Assembly (NCBI GenBank): GCA_012270265.1
Contig: JAAXIR010000151.1
Location: 1-9,406, forward strand
Reading direction: 5' to 3'
DNA length: 9,406 bases
Source: Candidatus Poseidoniales archaeon
Lineage (GTDB): Archaea > Thermoplasmatota > Poseidoniia > Poseidoniales > Poseidoniaceae
Position 1 is the first letter of the stretch, and each line of letters begins with the position of its first letter. Made by a program: the position numbers and the translations under genes. The notes under the pieces are model-generated. The model saw only the letters and a list, made by a program, of their open reading frames with translations, ran no database searches and had not been told where the DNA came from. Positions 1 through 5,579 of the stretch are shown here, piece by piece.

Positions 1-605
1 GTTCGCATGTAATCCGCCATTGTCGGGCCAATCAAGGCCATACTTGCTCGGAACCCAGGCGTGAAGATGTTCCAAGTTCCTAATCCAATCTCGTGAGAAT
101 TGCCACAGGATGAAAAGATAAGCCGATGCTTTTCGAGATGTGTTGGAAGGAATTTCAACCCAACCAGGAACAAACCGAGGCCCAAAACGATCGGCGTTAA
201 TCCTTGAATCATCATCAAAAGCAAGCCAGTGAGTGTGAACCCTGCAGAAAGACCGAACTGAATCGGTGTTGGTTTTTCGATAACATGTTGAAAACTTGTT
301 AGTTCTGCATCCATCACCAATTGTACATCAATTCGGGGGACACCATCTTGGTGCAGCGTTGTTTCGACCACCCGAAACAAACCGTCCCCAACAACAATCG
401 ATGTTGATTTGAGACCATCTTTTGATTCAGAGAGTGGGAATTCATCAACATCCTCATGATTGTTATGAAACAGAGGTTTTGCTCGAATTGGTAAAGCGAG
501 TACATCCATCATCTCATGTTGGTTTTCTACCGACTCTTCACTGACTTCTTCTTCGAGAACGTCCTGTTCTTCGATTTCTTCGGAAGACGCAGCCTCGTTC
601 TCCAT
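1..605 (-). CDS. Unrecognised acidic membrane protein, 3' end beyond the window
   Basis: This frame stays open from an ATG at 605-603 to the window edge, giving 201 codons with no stop, so the C-terminus is missing. The start is well fixed: an in-frame TAA lies four codons upstream (617-615), and GGTGAT (614-609), complementary to the 16S tail, sits 3 nt before the ATG. Residues 1-30 are rich in Glu. Residues about 31-110 look soluble. Two hydrophobic segments follow at about 116-133 and 137-153, separated by a short turn, so they form a membrane hairpin. The remaining residues look soluble again. The gene begins 40 nt after dnaG ends and is probably co-transcribed with it. I recognise no family, so no function is assigned. 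Gene reality is well supported by the RBS and open frame; identity is unknown. Confidence 0.8.
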   Translation of the reverse strand, partial: MENEAASSEEIEEQDVLEEEVSEESVENQHEMMDVLALPIRAKPLFHNNHEDVDEFPLSESKDGLKSTSIVVGDGLFRVVETTLHQDGVPRIDVQLVMDAELTSFQHVIEKPTPIQFGLSAGFTLTGLLLMMIQGLTPIVLGLGLFLVGLKFLPTHLEKHRLIFSSCGNSHEIGLGTWNIFTPGFRASMALIGPTMADYMR

Positions 606-608
606 AGC

Positions 609-614
609 ATCACC
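609..614 (-). promoter_or_regulatory. Ribosome binding site GGTGAT for the acidic membrane protein
   Basis: GGTGAT on the minus strand matches part of the archaeal anti-Shine-Dalgarno complement GGAGGTGAT and lies 3 nt before the ATG at 605. Together with the in-frame TAA just upstream it decides the start. Confidence 0.6.
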
Positions 615-645
615 TTATTGGAACAATGAAATGAACGTAACGGAA

Positions 646-1875
646 TCACCGATGGGTTTCAGAAAACCACGATTTTGCGTCACTTTTTGCATCAAACCCT
701 TTTCCAGGTTTTGTTCCCACAACTGTTGCAATCGAAGCCTCAGCAGCGATTTCCTGAATGCGGTCACTGATTGGACCGTTGATGATCAACGCCTGAACAC
801 CCTCAGTTCCAGCAGCCGATTTCGCGATTGAACCGGCGCCCATCTCCTCGCTGACTGAGCCATCAGCGAGAACAAACATTGCCTTGTTCTTTCCGAGATT
901 GTCTTGATGGTCGAACATCTCTTGGATTTCGGCAGGAGCCATTTCCGACTCGTATACCTCATCCATTTCTTCAACCCACTCGTCACTGGATCCACCGTGC
1001 TTTTTCTCATCCTCTTTGTCCTGTGCTGCCATTGTCTTTGCAAACTTTGCAGCGTCAACCTTCATGGAGAGTGTCTTAGTGATGGTTTTCTGTGGCAGCA
1101 GTTCCCATTCCTGTCCAACAGGGGCTTGCGCAACAAAATCAACCTTCAGAATAGCGTTGAGTTGTCGGAACAACATCTCGCCACCACGGTCCCCATAGAT
1201 TGCGAGTGTAACGGATTGCTTACCGTTGGCCAATTCTATGAGCTCCTGCTTGATGTTACCAGCACCATCAGCGCTGATGGCATTCTTGACCCCACAGTTG
1301 AGCAAGTTGATGACGTCGTTGCGTCCTTCAACAATAATGAGTGAATCTGAACTTTGGACGTTTGGGCCACAAGTCAATCCGTGGAAGTTTGTAGCAGTTC
1401 CAACGGTAAGAACGGATCGAACCTCTTCAACAACGGTCTTGCTTGCAGCTTCACCTGAGTTGACCAATGCGAGAAGAAGCTCCTTTGCACGGTCGACGAC
1501 AGCGGTTCGCTTTGTTGCACGAACGTCGGAGATTTCGACAACACTGATTTTTGCTTGGCAGGGACCAATCCGGTCGATGGTTTCCAATGCGGAACCGATA
1601 ATCGCAGTCTCAACATTGTCCATACTGCTTGGAATGAGAATCATTCCGTGCACTTTACCGCCCTTTGTTTCCATTTCGACATCAACGTGACCAACACGAG
1701 CCGTTCGTTGCAACTTGCGTAGTTCGAGCTCATCACCGAGCAAACCTTCGGTTTGACCCATGATGGCTCCGATGATATCCTTGCGCTGAACGGTGCCATT
1801 GACCTTAATATCAGCCTTGATCATGTATTTCATTGCTTTTCCTTGTTTATTTCCTGAATTGTTTCTTCGAGACAA
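646..1875 (-). CDS. dnaG: Archaeal DnaG primase / exosome subunit, Toprim domain
   Basis: Archaeal DnaG homologue of 409 aa from the start chosen here. The N-terminal region has the family hallmarks KYMIKADIKVNG (16-27) and IGAIMGQTEGLLGDEL (35-50). The Toprim domain covers about 176-254, with the metal-binding Glu in VEGRND (E183) and GDRGG (D229). The first Asp of the usual DGDRGG is Tyr here (Y227, codon 1197-1195). A charged linker (about 285-325) leads to the C-terminal domain, with INGPISDRIQEIA near 364-376. In archaea this family has primer-synthesis activity and binds the exosome through Csl4. The start is TTG at 1875, with AAAGGAGG 7 nt upstream and an AT-rich element 42 nt upstream. 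The nearer ATG at 1833 matches where many homologues begin but has a weaker site (AAGGAAA). The next gene starts 40 nt downstream. Identity is certain; the start is likely but not proven. Confidence 0.96.
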   Translation of the reverse strand: MSRRNNSGNKQGKAMKYMIKADIKVNGTVQRKDIIGAIMGQTEGLLGDELELRKLQRTARVGHVDVEMETKGGKVHGMILIPSSMDNVETAIIGSALETIDRIGPCQAKISVVEISDVRATKRTAVVDRAKELLLALVNSGEAASKTVVEEVRSVLTVGTATNFHGLTCGPNVQSSDSLIIVEGRNDVINLLNCGVKNAISADGAGNIKQELIELANGKQSVTLAIYGDRGGEMLFRQLNAILKVDFVAQAPVGQEWELLPQKTITKTLSMKVDAAKFAKTMAAQDKEDEKKHGGSSDEWVEEMDEVYESEMAPAEIQEMFDHQDNLGKNKAMFVLADGSVSEEMGAGSIAKSAAGTEGVQALIINGPISDRIQEIAAEASIATVVGTKPGKGFDAKSDAKSWFSETHR

Positions 1876-1882
1876 ATTAAAT

Positions 1883-1890
1883 CCTCCTTT
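1883..1890 (-). promoter_or_regulatory. Strong ribosome binding site AAAGGAGG for dnaG (TTG start)
   Basis: AAAGGAGG on the minus strand is a near-perfect Shine-Dalgarno site, followed by a 7-nt AT-rich spacer and TTG at 1875-1873, in frame with dnaG. A second GAGGAGG lies slightly upstream. This favours a 14-residue Arg/Asn/Lys-rich N-terminal extension over starting at ATG 1833. Confidence 0.6.
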
Positions 1891-1910
1891 CGGCCTCCTC
1901 ACAGTCGGCG

Positions 1911-1924
1911 CATAATCCCATAAG
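1911..1924 (-). promoter_or_regulatory. Candidate TATA-like element for dnaG
   Basis: CTTATGGGATTATG on the minus strand is centred about 42 nt before the TTG start. With the usual archaeal TATA-to-start-site distance of about 25 nt, transcription would begin just upstream of AAAGGAGG. The motif is a weak TATA match. The 166-bp gap from the upstream membrane gene makes an independent promoter plausible, and I see nothing else in that gap. Confidence 0.35.
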
Positions 1925-2041
1925 GGGACGCAGTGCAACGGTTTGATGAAAACACCAAGCCAAGTGAATGTGATTCAGCAGTATACGCTATCGCCTTCAC
2001 CTTTTGAATCCTGTGGACAAAAACCCGCCCAAATTCGTGTT

Positions 2042-2617
2042 TCATTCCTTAGGAAGAGAAGAGGAACGTTCAATCAAATCGCTTTGCATTTTTTCGCTAA
2101 GGAACGGCAGGTGAGGATCCTCATCACCCATCGTATTCTTCCACGAATCCATTGCTCTGGCCCATATTTCTTCGTCAGCATTCCATTCAAGCCAGCGTTC
2201 AACAAACGCTACATGTCGCTGCACTTCTTCATCATCTGAAGCCATTTGCTTGAGGAGCATATTGGTTTGAGCAAGAATGAGCCCCATTGGAGGTGAAATG
2301 AGATAGACCCCGAATGGATTTCGTTCGGTTGAAATCGTCAAGTGTTCTTTCCACAACCCGAGCCCCACGTCGTAAATGTAACCAATCAACAAGACGGTTA
2401 GGAGCACAAGTACGCCAATGGACATGAGCCCAACATACGTCGATGGGATACCAAGAATCTCATTTGAGAAACAGAGCCCGCTATTGCATTCTTTCTCAAA
2501 TCGCCACTTGACGTATGGCCAAATGAGCAATGTGAGTGTCGTTGTCCAGAACACCATCGAAATGACAGTTTGAGACTGCTGGAGCCGCCAGTATTGGCGC
2601 ATGATAACCTTCTTCAT
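2042..2617 (-). CDS. Small two-helix membrane protein, unrecognised family
   Basis: 191-aa protein. Two hydrophobic segments at about 17-35 and 60-81 flank a loop (about 36-59) containing ECNSGLC, where C44 and C49 are five residues apart. If the N-terminus is cytoplasmic, the loop is extracytoplasmic and the cysteines could form a disulfide. After the second helix comes a soluble, acidic, helical C-terminal tail of about 110 residues with many Trp (for example RWLEWNADEEIWARAMDSW). I do not recognise the family. Two starts are possible. ATG 2617 lacks a Shine-Dalgarno site but has ATAAGG about 26 nt upstream, compatible with a leaderless message. ATG 2602 has AAGGT 4 nt upstream. The gene lies divergent from the glycosyltransferase and 166 bp before dnaG, so it may not share dnaG's transcript. 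Confidence 0.75.
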   Translation of the reverse strand: MKKVIMRQYWRLQQSQTVISMVFWTTTLTLLIWPYVKWRFEKECNSGLCFSNEILGIPSTYVGLMSIGVLVLLTVLLIGYIYDVGLGLWKEHLTISTERNPFGVYLISPPMGLILAQTNMLLKQMASDDEEVQRHVAFVERWLEWNADEEIWARAMDSWKNTMGDEDPHLPFLSEKMQSDLIERSSSLPKE

Positions 2618-2706
2618 TGAACGACGCTATCTTGCAACCCTTATGGATTCAACCCTTTCTGTACGTGTCGAACAACGTCTTTTGGGAAATTGCACGACAT
2701 CGACGT

Positions 2707-2718
2707 GATTAAATAATC
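2707..2718 (+). promoter_or_regulatory. TATA element inside an inverted repeat, promoter of the glycosyltransferase
   Basis: GATTAAATAATC contains TTAAATAA (2709-2716), a good archaeal TATA box. It is also a perfect 5-bp inverted repeat (GATTA / TAATC) around AA. Its centre is 42-43 nt before the ATG at 2755, so transcription should start near 2738, immediately before AAAGGT (2740-2745), the probable Shine-Dalgarno site. The symmetry could be a repressor site or simply reflect AT richness. The rest of 2618-2754 shows nothing else recognisable. Confidence 0.5.
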
Positions 2719-2754
2719 AACTTCAGAGCAAGCATCGCTAAAGGTTGCGATGAG

Positions 2755-3633
2755 ATGGGCGTGTTCGATTTCGTTCGGAACTTACCAAACAAACTCTACG
2801 TCGCATTGCTGATCAAGAAGCTCGAATTTCACAACCGTACAAGCAAGAAATCGATGCTTTCTGAGACAGGGCCAACACTTTCGATGACGACGTATGGAGT
2901 GCGTTTTCAAACAGCACACATCTCGCTCGAAGCAATCGCCCGGGGGCTCGTTCGACCTTCAAGAGCAGTGCTTTTTGTCGATGATGAAGAACTCTACAAT
3001 CAACCTACAAACGGACTCAAGCGATTGATGAAGCGTGGCTTGGAGATTCAGTTGGTTGAAAATTTTGGACCGCATACGAAGTACTCTCCATTTCTCGAAT
3101 TGGTTGAGGATTTCGATCGACCGCACGCAACAGGAGACGAGGACCACATCTACCCAAAATGGTTGCTAAAGGGTCTATCAGATTCGCTGCAACAACGCCC
3201 TGATTGCCTCCATGCCTACCGAGCTCATTGCATTCGATTAAATCAGGAAGGAACAAAAGCACTACCGTATCTTGAATGGGGCCCAGGCATCACAACAGCG
3301 CCTTCCAATCTTAATTTCTACACCTCTTCCATGGGAGAAATCTACAGTCCTGATTTTCTTCGAACGGCAAAACAACGTGGCCGGGCATTCTTGGACTGTT
3401 GTCCCAAAAACGACGATCTTTGGTTGACATCACTCGCCATCGAGAACAACGTTCCGATTGCCCTGGTCGATGGAATGGTCCGAACGTTTCCTGCGATTCC
3501 AGCATCTCAACAATTAACCTTGGAGGCAACAAACGTGTACGGCGGATACAACGATGTACAAATCCAAGACACGTTTACGGAAACGATTCTCGAACGACTC
3601 AGAGAATTGGAACAAGAACAAGGACTTCGGTAA
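2755..3633 (+). CDS. Putative GT-A-type glycosyltransferase
   Basis: 292-aa soluble protein with the layout of GT-A glycosyltransferases related to polysaccharide enzymes. An early strand plus helix has the pattern SMTTYGVR...AHISLEAIARGLVRPSRAVLFVDD (43-77). RGLEIQLVENFGPHTKYSP (94-112) follows, then GDEDHIYPKWL (127-137) at the position of the metal-binding DxD, usually DDDIIYP in relatives. AYRAH (154-158) comes next, and NDDLWL (219-224) resembles the conserved acidic motif near the acceptor site. No transmembrane segment is clear. Such enzymes transfer sugar from a nucleotide-sugar donor to glycans or lipids; donor and acceptor cannot be inferred here. The ATG at 2755 follows AAAGGT by 9 nt and a TATA box by about 43 nt. 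It stands alone on its promoter, with 84 bp before the next gene. Family assignment is by motif pattern from memory; moderate confidence. Confidence 0.72.
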   Translation: MGVFDFVRNLPNKLYVALLIKKLEFHNRTSKKSMLSETGPTLSMTTYGVRFQTAHISLEAIARGLVRPSRAVLFVDDEELYNQPTNGLKRLMKRGLEIQLVENFGPHTKYSPFLELVEDFDRPHATGDEDHIYPKWLLKGLSDSLQQRPDCLHAYRAHCIRLNQEGTKALPYLEWGPGITTAPSNLNFYTSSMGEIYSPDFLRTAKQRGRAFLDCCPKNDDLWLTSLAIENNVPIALVDGMVRTFPAIPASQQLTLEATNVYGGYNDVQIQDTFTETILERLRELEQEQGLR

Positions 3634-3717
3634 TCCTTGTTTAAACGCTGACCAATTCTCCAAAAATAGGAAAAATCTTCGCGTGGGTTCAAGAAGAGGT
3701 CCTTCTTACGTCAGCCC

Positions 3718-4203
3718 GTGTCCGCCAAATCCGTTCACCGTCTGGCTGCATTTCGCAGCACGATTGAGGTGATGTTGCTTGATGGTGTTCTGACACGCGA
3801 AGAGAAACGCCTCATTATTCGTCTTTCTTCATGCCTGAAGCTTGAACCACATCAGCCTGCAGAAGTCTATCAAGCCATCATCGATGGCGTGAAGACAGAG
3901 GATGGAGACCTGCTCACAGCCCAAGAACAACATGAGGTCTACAAAACGGTTTTCGAAGTCGCCATTATCAACGCATCTCTATCAAAAGACGAATTCCGGG
4001 TCATGGCCCATTTGCGGGATCTTTTTGCGATCGATGATGAGGAACATAACCTTGTGGAAAGTGAATTGAGAGATATGGTCAAAGAGCGGTTTGAGGATCC
4101 GAACATGGTTGAAAAAACACTCAACACACTTCGTGACTCAGTCCGAGTCGTCACAACTTTGTTCGACAATGTTCGAAAAAAGAACAACGGTGAAACGCGA
4201 TGA
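3718..4203 (+). CDS. TerB-like all-helical protein with internal duplication
   Basis: 161-aa protein starting with GTG; an in-frame TAG at 3667-3669 limits extension. Two similar halves are visible: IEVMLLDGVLTREEKRLI (16-33) and FEVAIINASLSKDEFRVM (79-96). Each is a helix, a short loop with D/N-G/A-x-L-T/S-x-x-E, then a helix. This is the pattern of TerB-like (tellurite-resistance B type) or DUF533-like domains, whose acidic loops bind metal in some members and whose cellular role is generally unclear. The C-terminal third (about 106-161) is charged and helical. No signal peptide or membrane helix is present. The only nearby ribosome site is AGAGGT (3695-3700), 17 nt upstream, rather far. 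Its TGA overlaps the next gene's ATG as ATGA, so the two are translationally coupled. It does not sit with ter genes, so a tellurite role should not be assumed. Confidence 0.75.
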   Translation: MSAKSVHRLAAFRSTIEVMLLDGVLTREEKRLIIRLSSCLKLEPHQPAEVYQAIIDGVKTEDGDLLTAQEQHEVYKTVFEVAIINASLSKDEFRVMAHLRDLFAIDDEEHNLVESELRDMVKERFEDPNMVEKTLNTLRDSVRVVTTLFDNVRKKNNGETR

Positions 4204-4823
4204 AGGCAACTTCACTGGACGATTACTTGGATGGTTATTCTTCATTTCCAAAACGCCGCAACAAGCGTCTTGCAATGCTTCGAGAGGCGTACACGTATGG
4301 CGTTCCAGGGATGATAACGAAGTCGATGACGGACCGTTTGGCTCAATCAGGACATTACACATTTCACATCGGAACGCCAGATCCAGAAATGAGGCGTATT
4401 GCATCTTGGATGCTCACACATGAAAACAACAGAACAACCATCGCCAAATTCATTCCAAAAATATGGAAGCGTGGTGGTCGTGAGGATCTCAAACTAGTCG
4501 GACTACTTCTTGCAAACATGTCGGATGAAGAATTGGGTGAGAATGGATGGACCGTCTTTCTTCAACTCGTTCAGGAGCGAGTATCTGTTGAAGTGTTCCT
4601 CGAAACAGCTGAAGAATTTCTTCGTGGAGGTCGCGAACTTCCGGATGATGCTTGGATTCGAGATGCAGCAGATCAAAGCCAAACTTGGGCACAACTGATG
4701 ATCTTGCTCCTATCACTTGATGAAAAACGGACAGTGAACCATGAGAATCTCCTCAAGGAAACGCCGAATGGAGGGGAACTCCTCGAACGTATACGGCAAC
4801 GTCTCATTCAACGACTACCTTGA
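4200..4823 (+). CDS. Helical (HEAT-like?) protein of unknown function
   Basis: 207-aa soluble protein, predominantly helical by composition, starting at an ATG that shares ATGA with the previous stop. The N-terminus has SLDDYLDG (5-12), followed by a basic segment (KRRNKR, 18-23). DPEMRRIASWMLTHENNRTT (61-80), FIPKIWKRGGREDLKLVGLLL (84-104) and later amphipathic helices resemble HEAT/ARM-type repeats like those in AlkD-family DNA glycosylases. No AlkD active-site residues can be identified with confidence, so a DNA-repair role is only one possibility. The N-terminal half matches the small downstream protein at several points: DYLDG, M-T/A-D/E-R-L/F, DPxM/L...SW, and I/L-P-K/Q. No membrane segment is present. 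It is the second gene of the tight cluster 3718-5579. Confidence 0.75.
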   Translation: MKATSLDDYLDGYSSFPKRRNKRLAMLREAYTYGVPGMITKSMTDRLAQSGHYTFHIGTPDPEMRRIASWMLTHENNRTTIAKFIPKIWKRGGREDLKLVGLLLANMSDEELGENGWTVFLQLVQERVSVEVFLETAEEFLRGGRELPDDAWIRDAADQSQTWAQLMILLLSLDEKRTVNHENLLKETPNGGELLERIRQRLIQRLP

Positions 4824-5058
4824 TGGGCTTTGGACTGGTCGAAGGATTATGGCTGAGCGCTTCCTTCCTACGGAAGATCCTGTGCTTGAACAGGTTCTAT
4901 CATGGACGGTTGAACGCGATGCTCGAGATGTCCGACGTCTCTTGGAATGGTTGCCACAAGCACGATCAAATCGTGAGCGTCAAGCACTCCTCGATCGAGT
5001 ACGTGATTTGCTCGATGAATTGGAACAAGCCATGTCAGCCCTGGATGAACTTGTGTGA
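4768..5058 (+). CDS. Small helical protein, apparent short paralogue of its upstream neighbour
   Basis: The frame has three in-frame ATGs: 4741, 4768 and 4849. I choose 4768 (96 aa) because AAGGA lies 8 nt upstream. It also retains SFNDYLDG (13-20), which matches SLDDYLDG near the start of the upstream protein. Further matches follow in order: MAERF (28-32) to MTDRL, DPVLEQVLSW (37-46) to DPEMRRIASW, and EWLP (60-63) to KFIP. Starting at 4849 (69 aa, AAGGATT directly before ATG) would lose the first motif. The C-terminus (about 64-96) is strongly amphipathic and Leu/Arg/Asp/Glu-rich and could form a coiled coil. The chosen start overlaps the upstream gene by 56 bp in another frame. The stop overlaps the next GTG start as GTGA, implying coupling to the MobA-like gene. 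Function unknown. Confidence 0.7.
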   Translation: MEGNSSNVYGNVSFNDYLDGLWTGRRIMAERFLPTEDPVLEQVLSWTVERDARDVRRLLEWLPQARSNRERQALLDRVRDLLDELEQAMSALDELV

Positions 5059-5579
5059 ACATCATGACCTTGCTTTGCTTGATTCTGGCTGGAGGAAAAA
5101 GCACTCGAATGGGAGAAGACAAGGCCCTGCTTTTCGACTCCGTTAACACCCTCACAGACATTCTCACCTCTCGAGACCACCGTGTCATTGTGGCCTGTGG
5201 TGGTGAAGAACGAGCTGTACTTTTCCATGCTGAATGCTGGTTTGACCCGGAGGACTCAACATCACTTGGAGAGGTTGTCCATGCTTTTGTACAGCAACAC
5301 GATGAAGAAATCCAACTCTTTCCTTGTGATATGTACAACCTTGACAAAGCGGCAATTGAAGCGATTTTGACACAACCGCCGGGCGTCCCTGTCGATATGA
5401 ATGGACAAGAGCAGTATACACTAGCGCGAATTCCTCAGGGATGCAATCTTCCGACTTCAAAGAGTTTGAAGCATCTCTTTTCGGAACTTAGCAGGAATCA
5501 GATGGAGTCGTTGGGTGCTCGCTTAGAAAATTTCAATTCCCCAAATCAAATTGAACACCAGAACAAATCGAATCGATGA
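5055..5579 (+). CDS. mobA: MobA-like molybdenum cofactor guanylyltransferase
   Basis: 174-aa nucleotidyltransferase with the MobA-type signature LILAGGKSTRMGEDKALL (9-26), which binds the nucleotide phosphates. FPCDMYNLD (89-97) corresponds to the metal-binding Asp motif (usually DMPFL, here Tyr in place of Pro-Phe), and ENFNSPNQIE (158-167) matches the C-terminal FxNxNTPEDL-like motif, so the chain is complete though somewhat short for the family (about 190-200 aa). MobA transfers GMP from GTP to molybdopterin, giving the guanine dinucleotide cofactor. Close relatives use CTP or other acceptors, so specificity is not proven, and no other molybdopterin gene is in the window. The start is GTG within GTGA, overlapping the previous stop; ATG 5064 is the alternative. 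Its last 47 bp overlap the end of purN on the other strand. It is the final gene of the cluster. Confidence 0.72.
   Translation: MNIMTLLCLILAGGKSTRMGEDKALLFDSVNTLTDILTSRDHRVIVACGGEERAVLFHAECWFDPEDSTSLGEVVHAFVQQHDEEIQLFPCDMYNLDKAAIEAILTQPPGVPVDMNGQEQYTLARIPQGCNLPTSKSLKHLFSELSRNQMESLGARLENFNSPNQIEHQNKSNR

Noticed and set aside
314..505. Minus-strand 63-codon frame near the left edge
   Set aside because: It is out of frame with the 605-1 gene, which is open over the whole stretch, has a fixed start and shows sensible membrane segments.
904..1690. Long plus-strand open frames (146 and 154 codons) opposite dnaG
   Set aside because: They lie entirely antisense to a clear DnaG frame, lack convincing ribosome sites and have low-complexity Ser/Thr/Leu-rich translations typical of shadows.
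2014..2029. GGGCGGG followed by five T on the minus strand, a possible terminator after the membrane gene
   Set aside because: Only five T with no supporting stem; archaeal T-run terminators are hard to call at this length, so it is not listed as a feature.
4200..4823. AlkD-type DNA alkylation repair glycosylase
   Set aside because: The helical-repeat impression is there, but I cannot place the catalytic and DNA-binding residues, so no enzymatic function is assigned.
4868..5347. Minus-strand 159-codon frame opposite the small gene and the mobA-like gene
   Set aside because: Antisense to two supported genes; Ser-rich translation with no recognisable motif.
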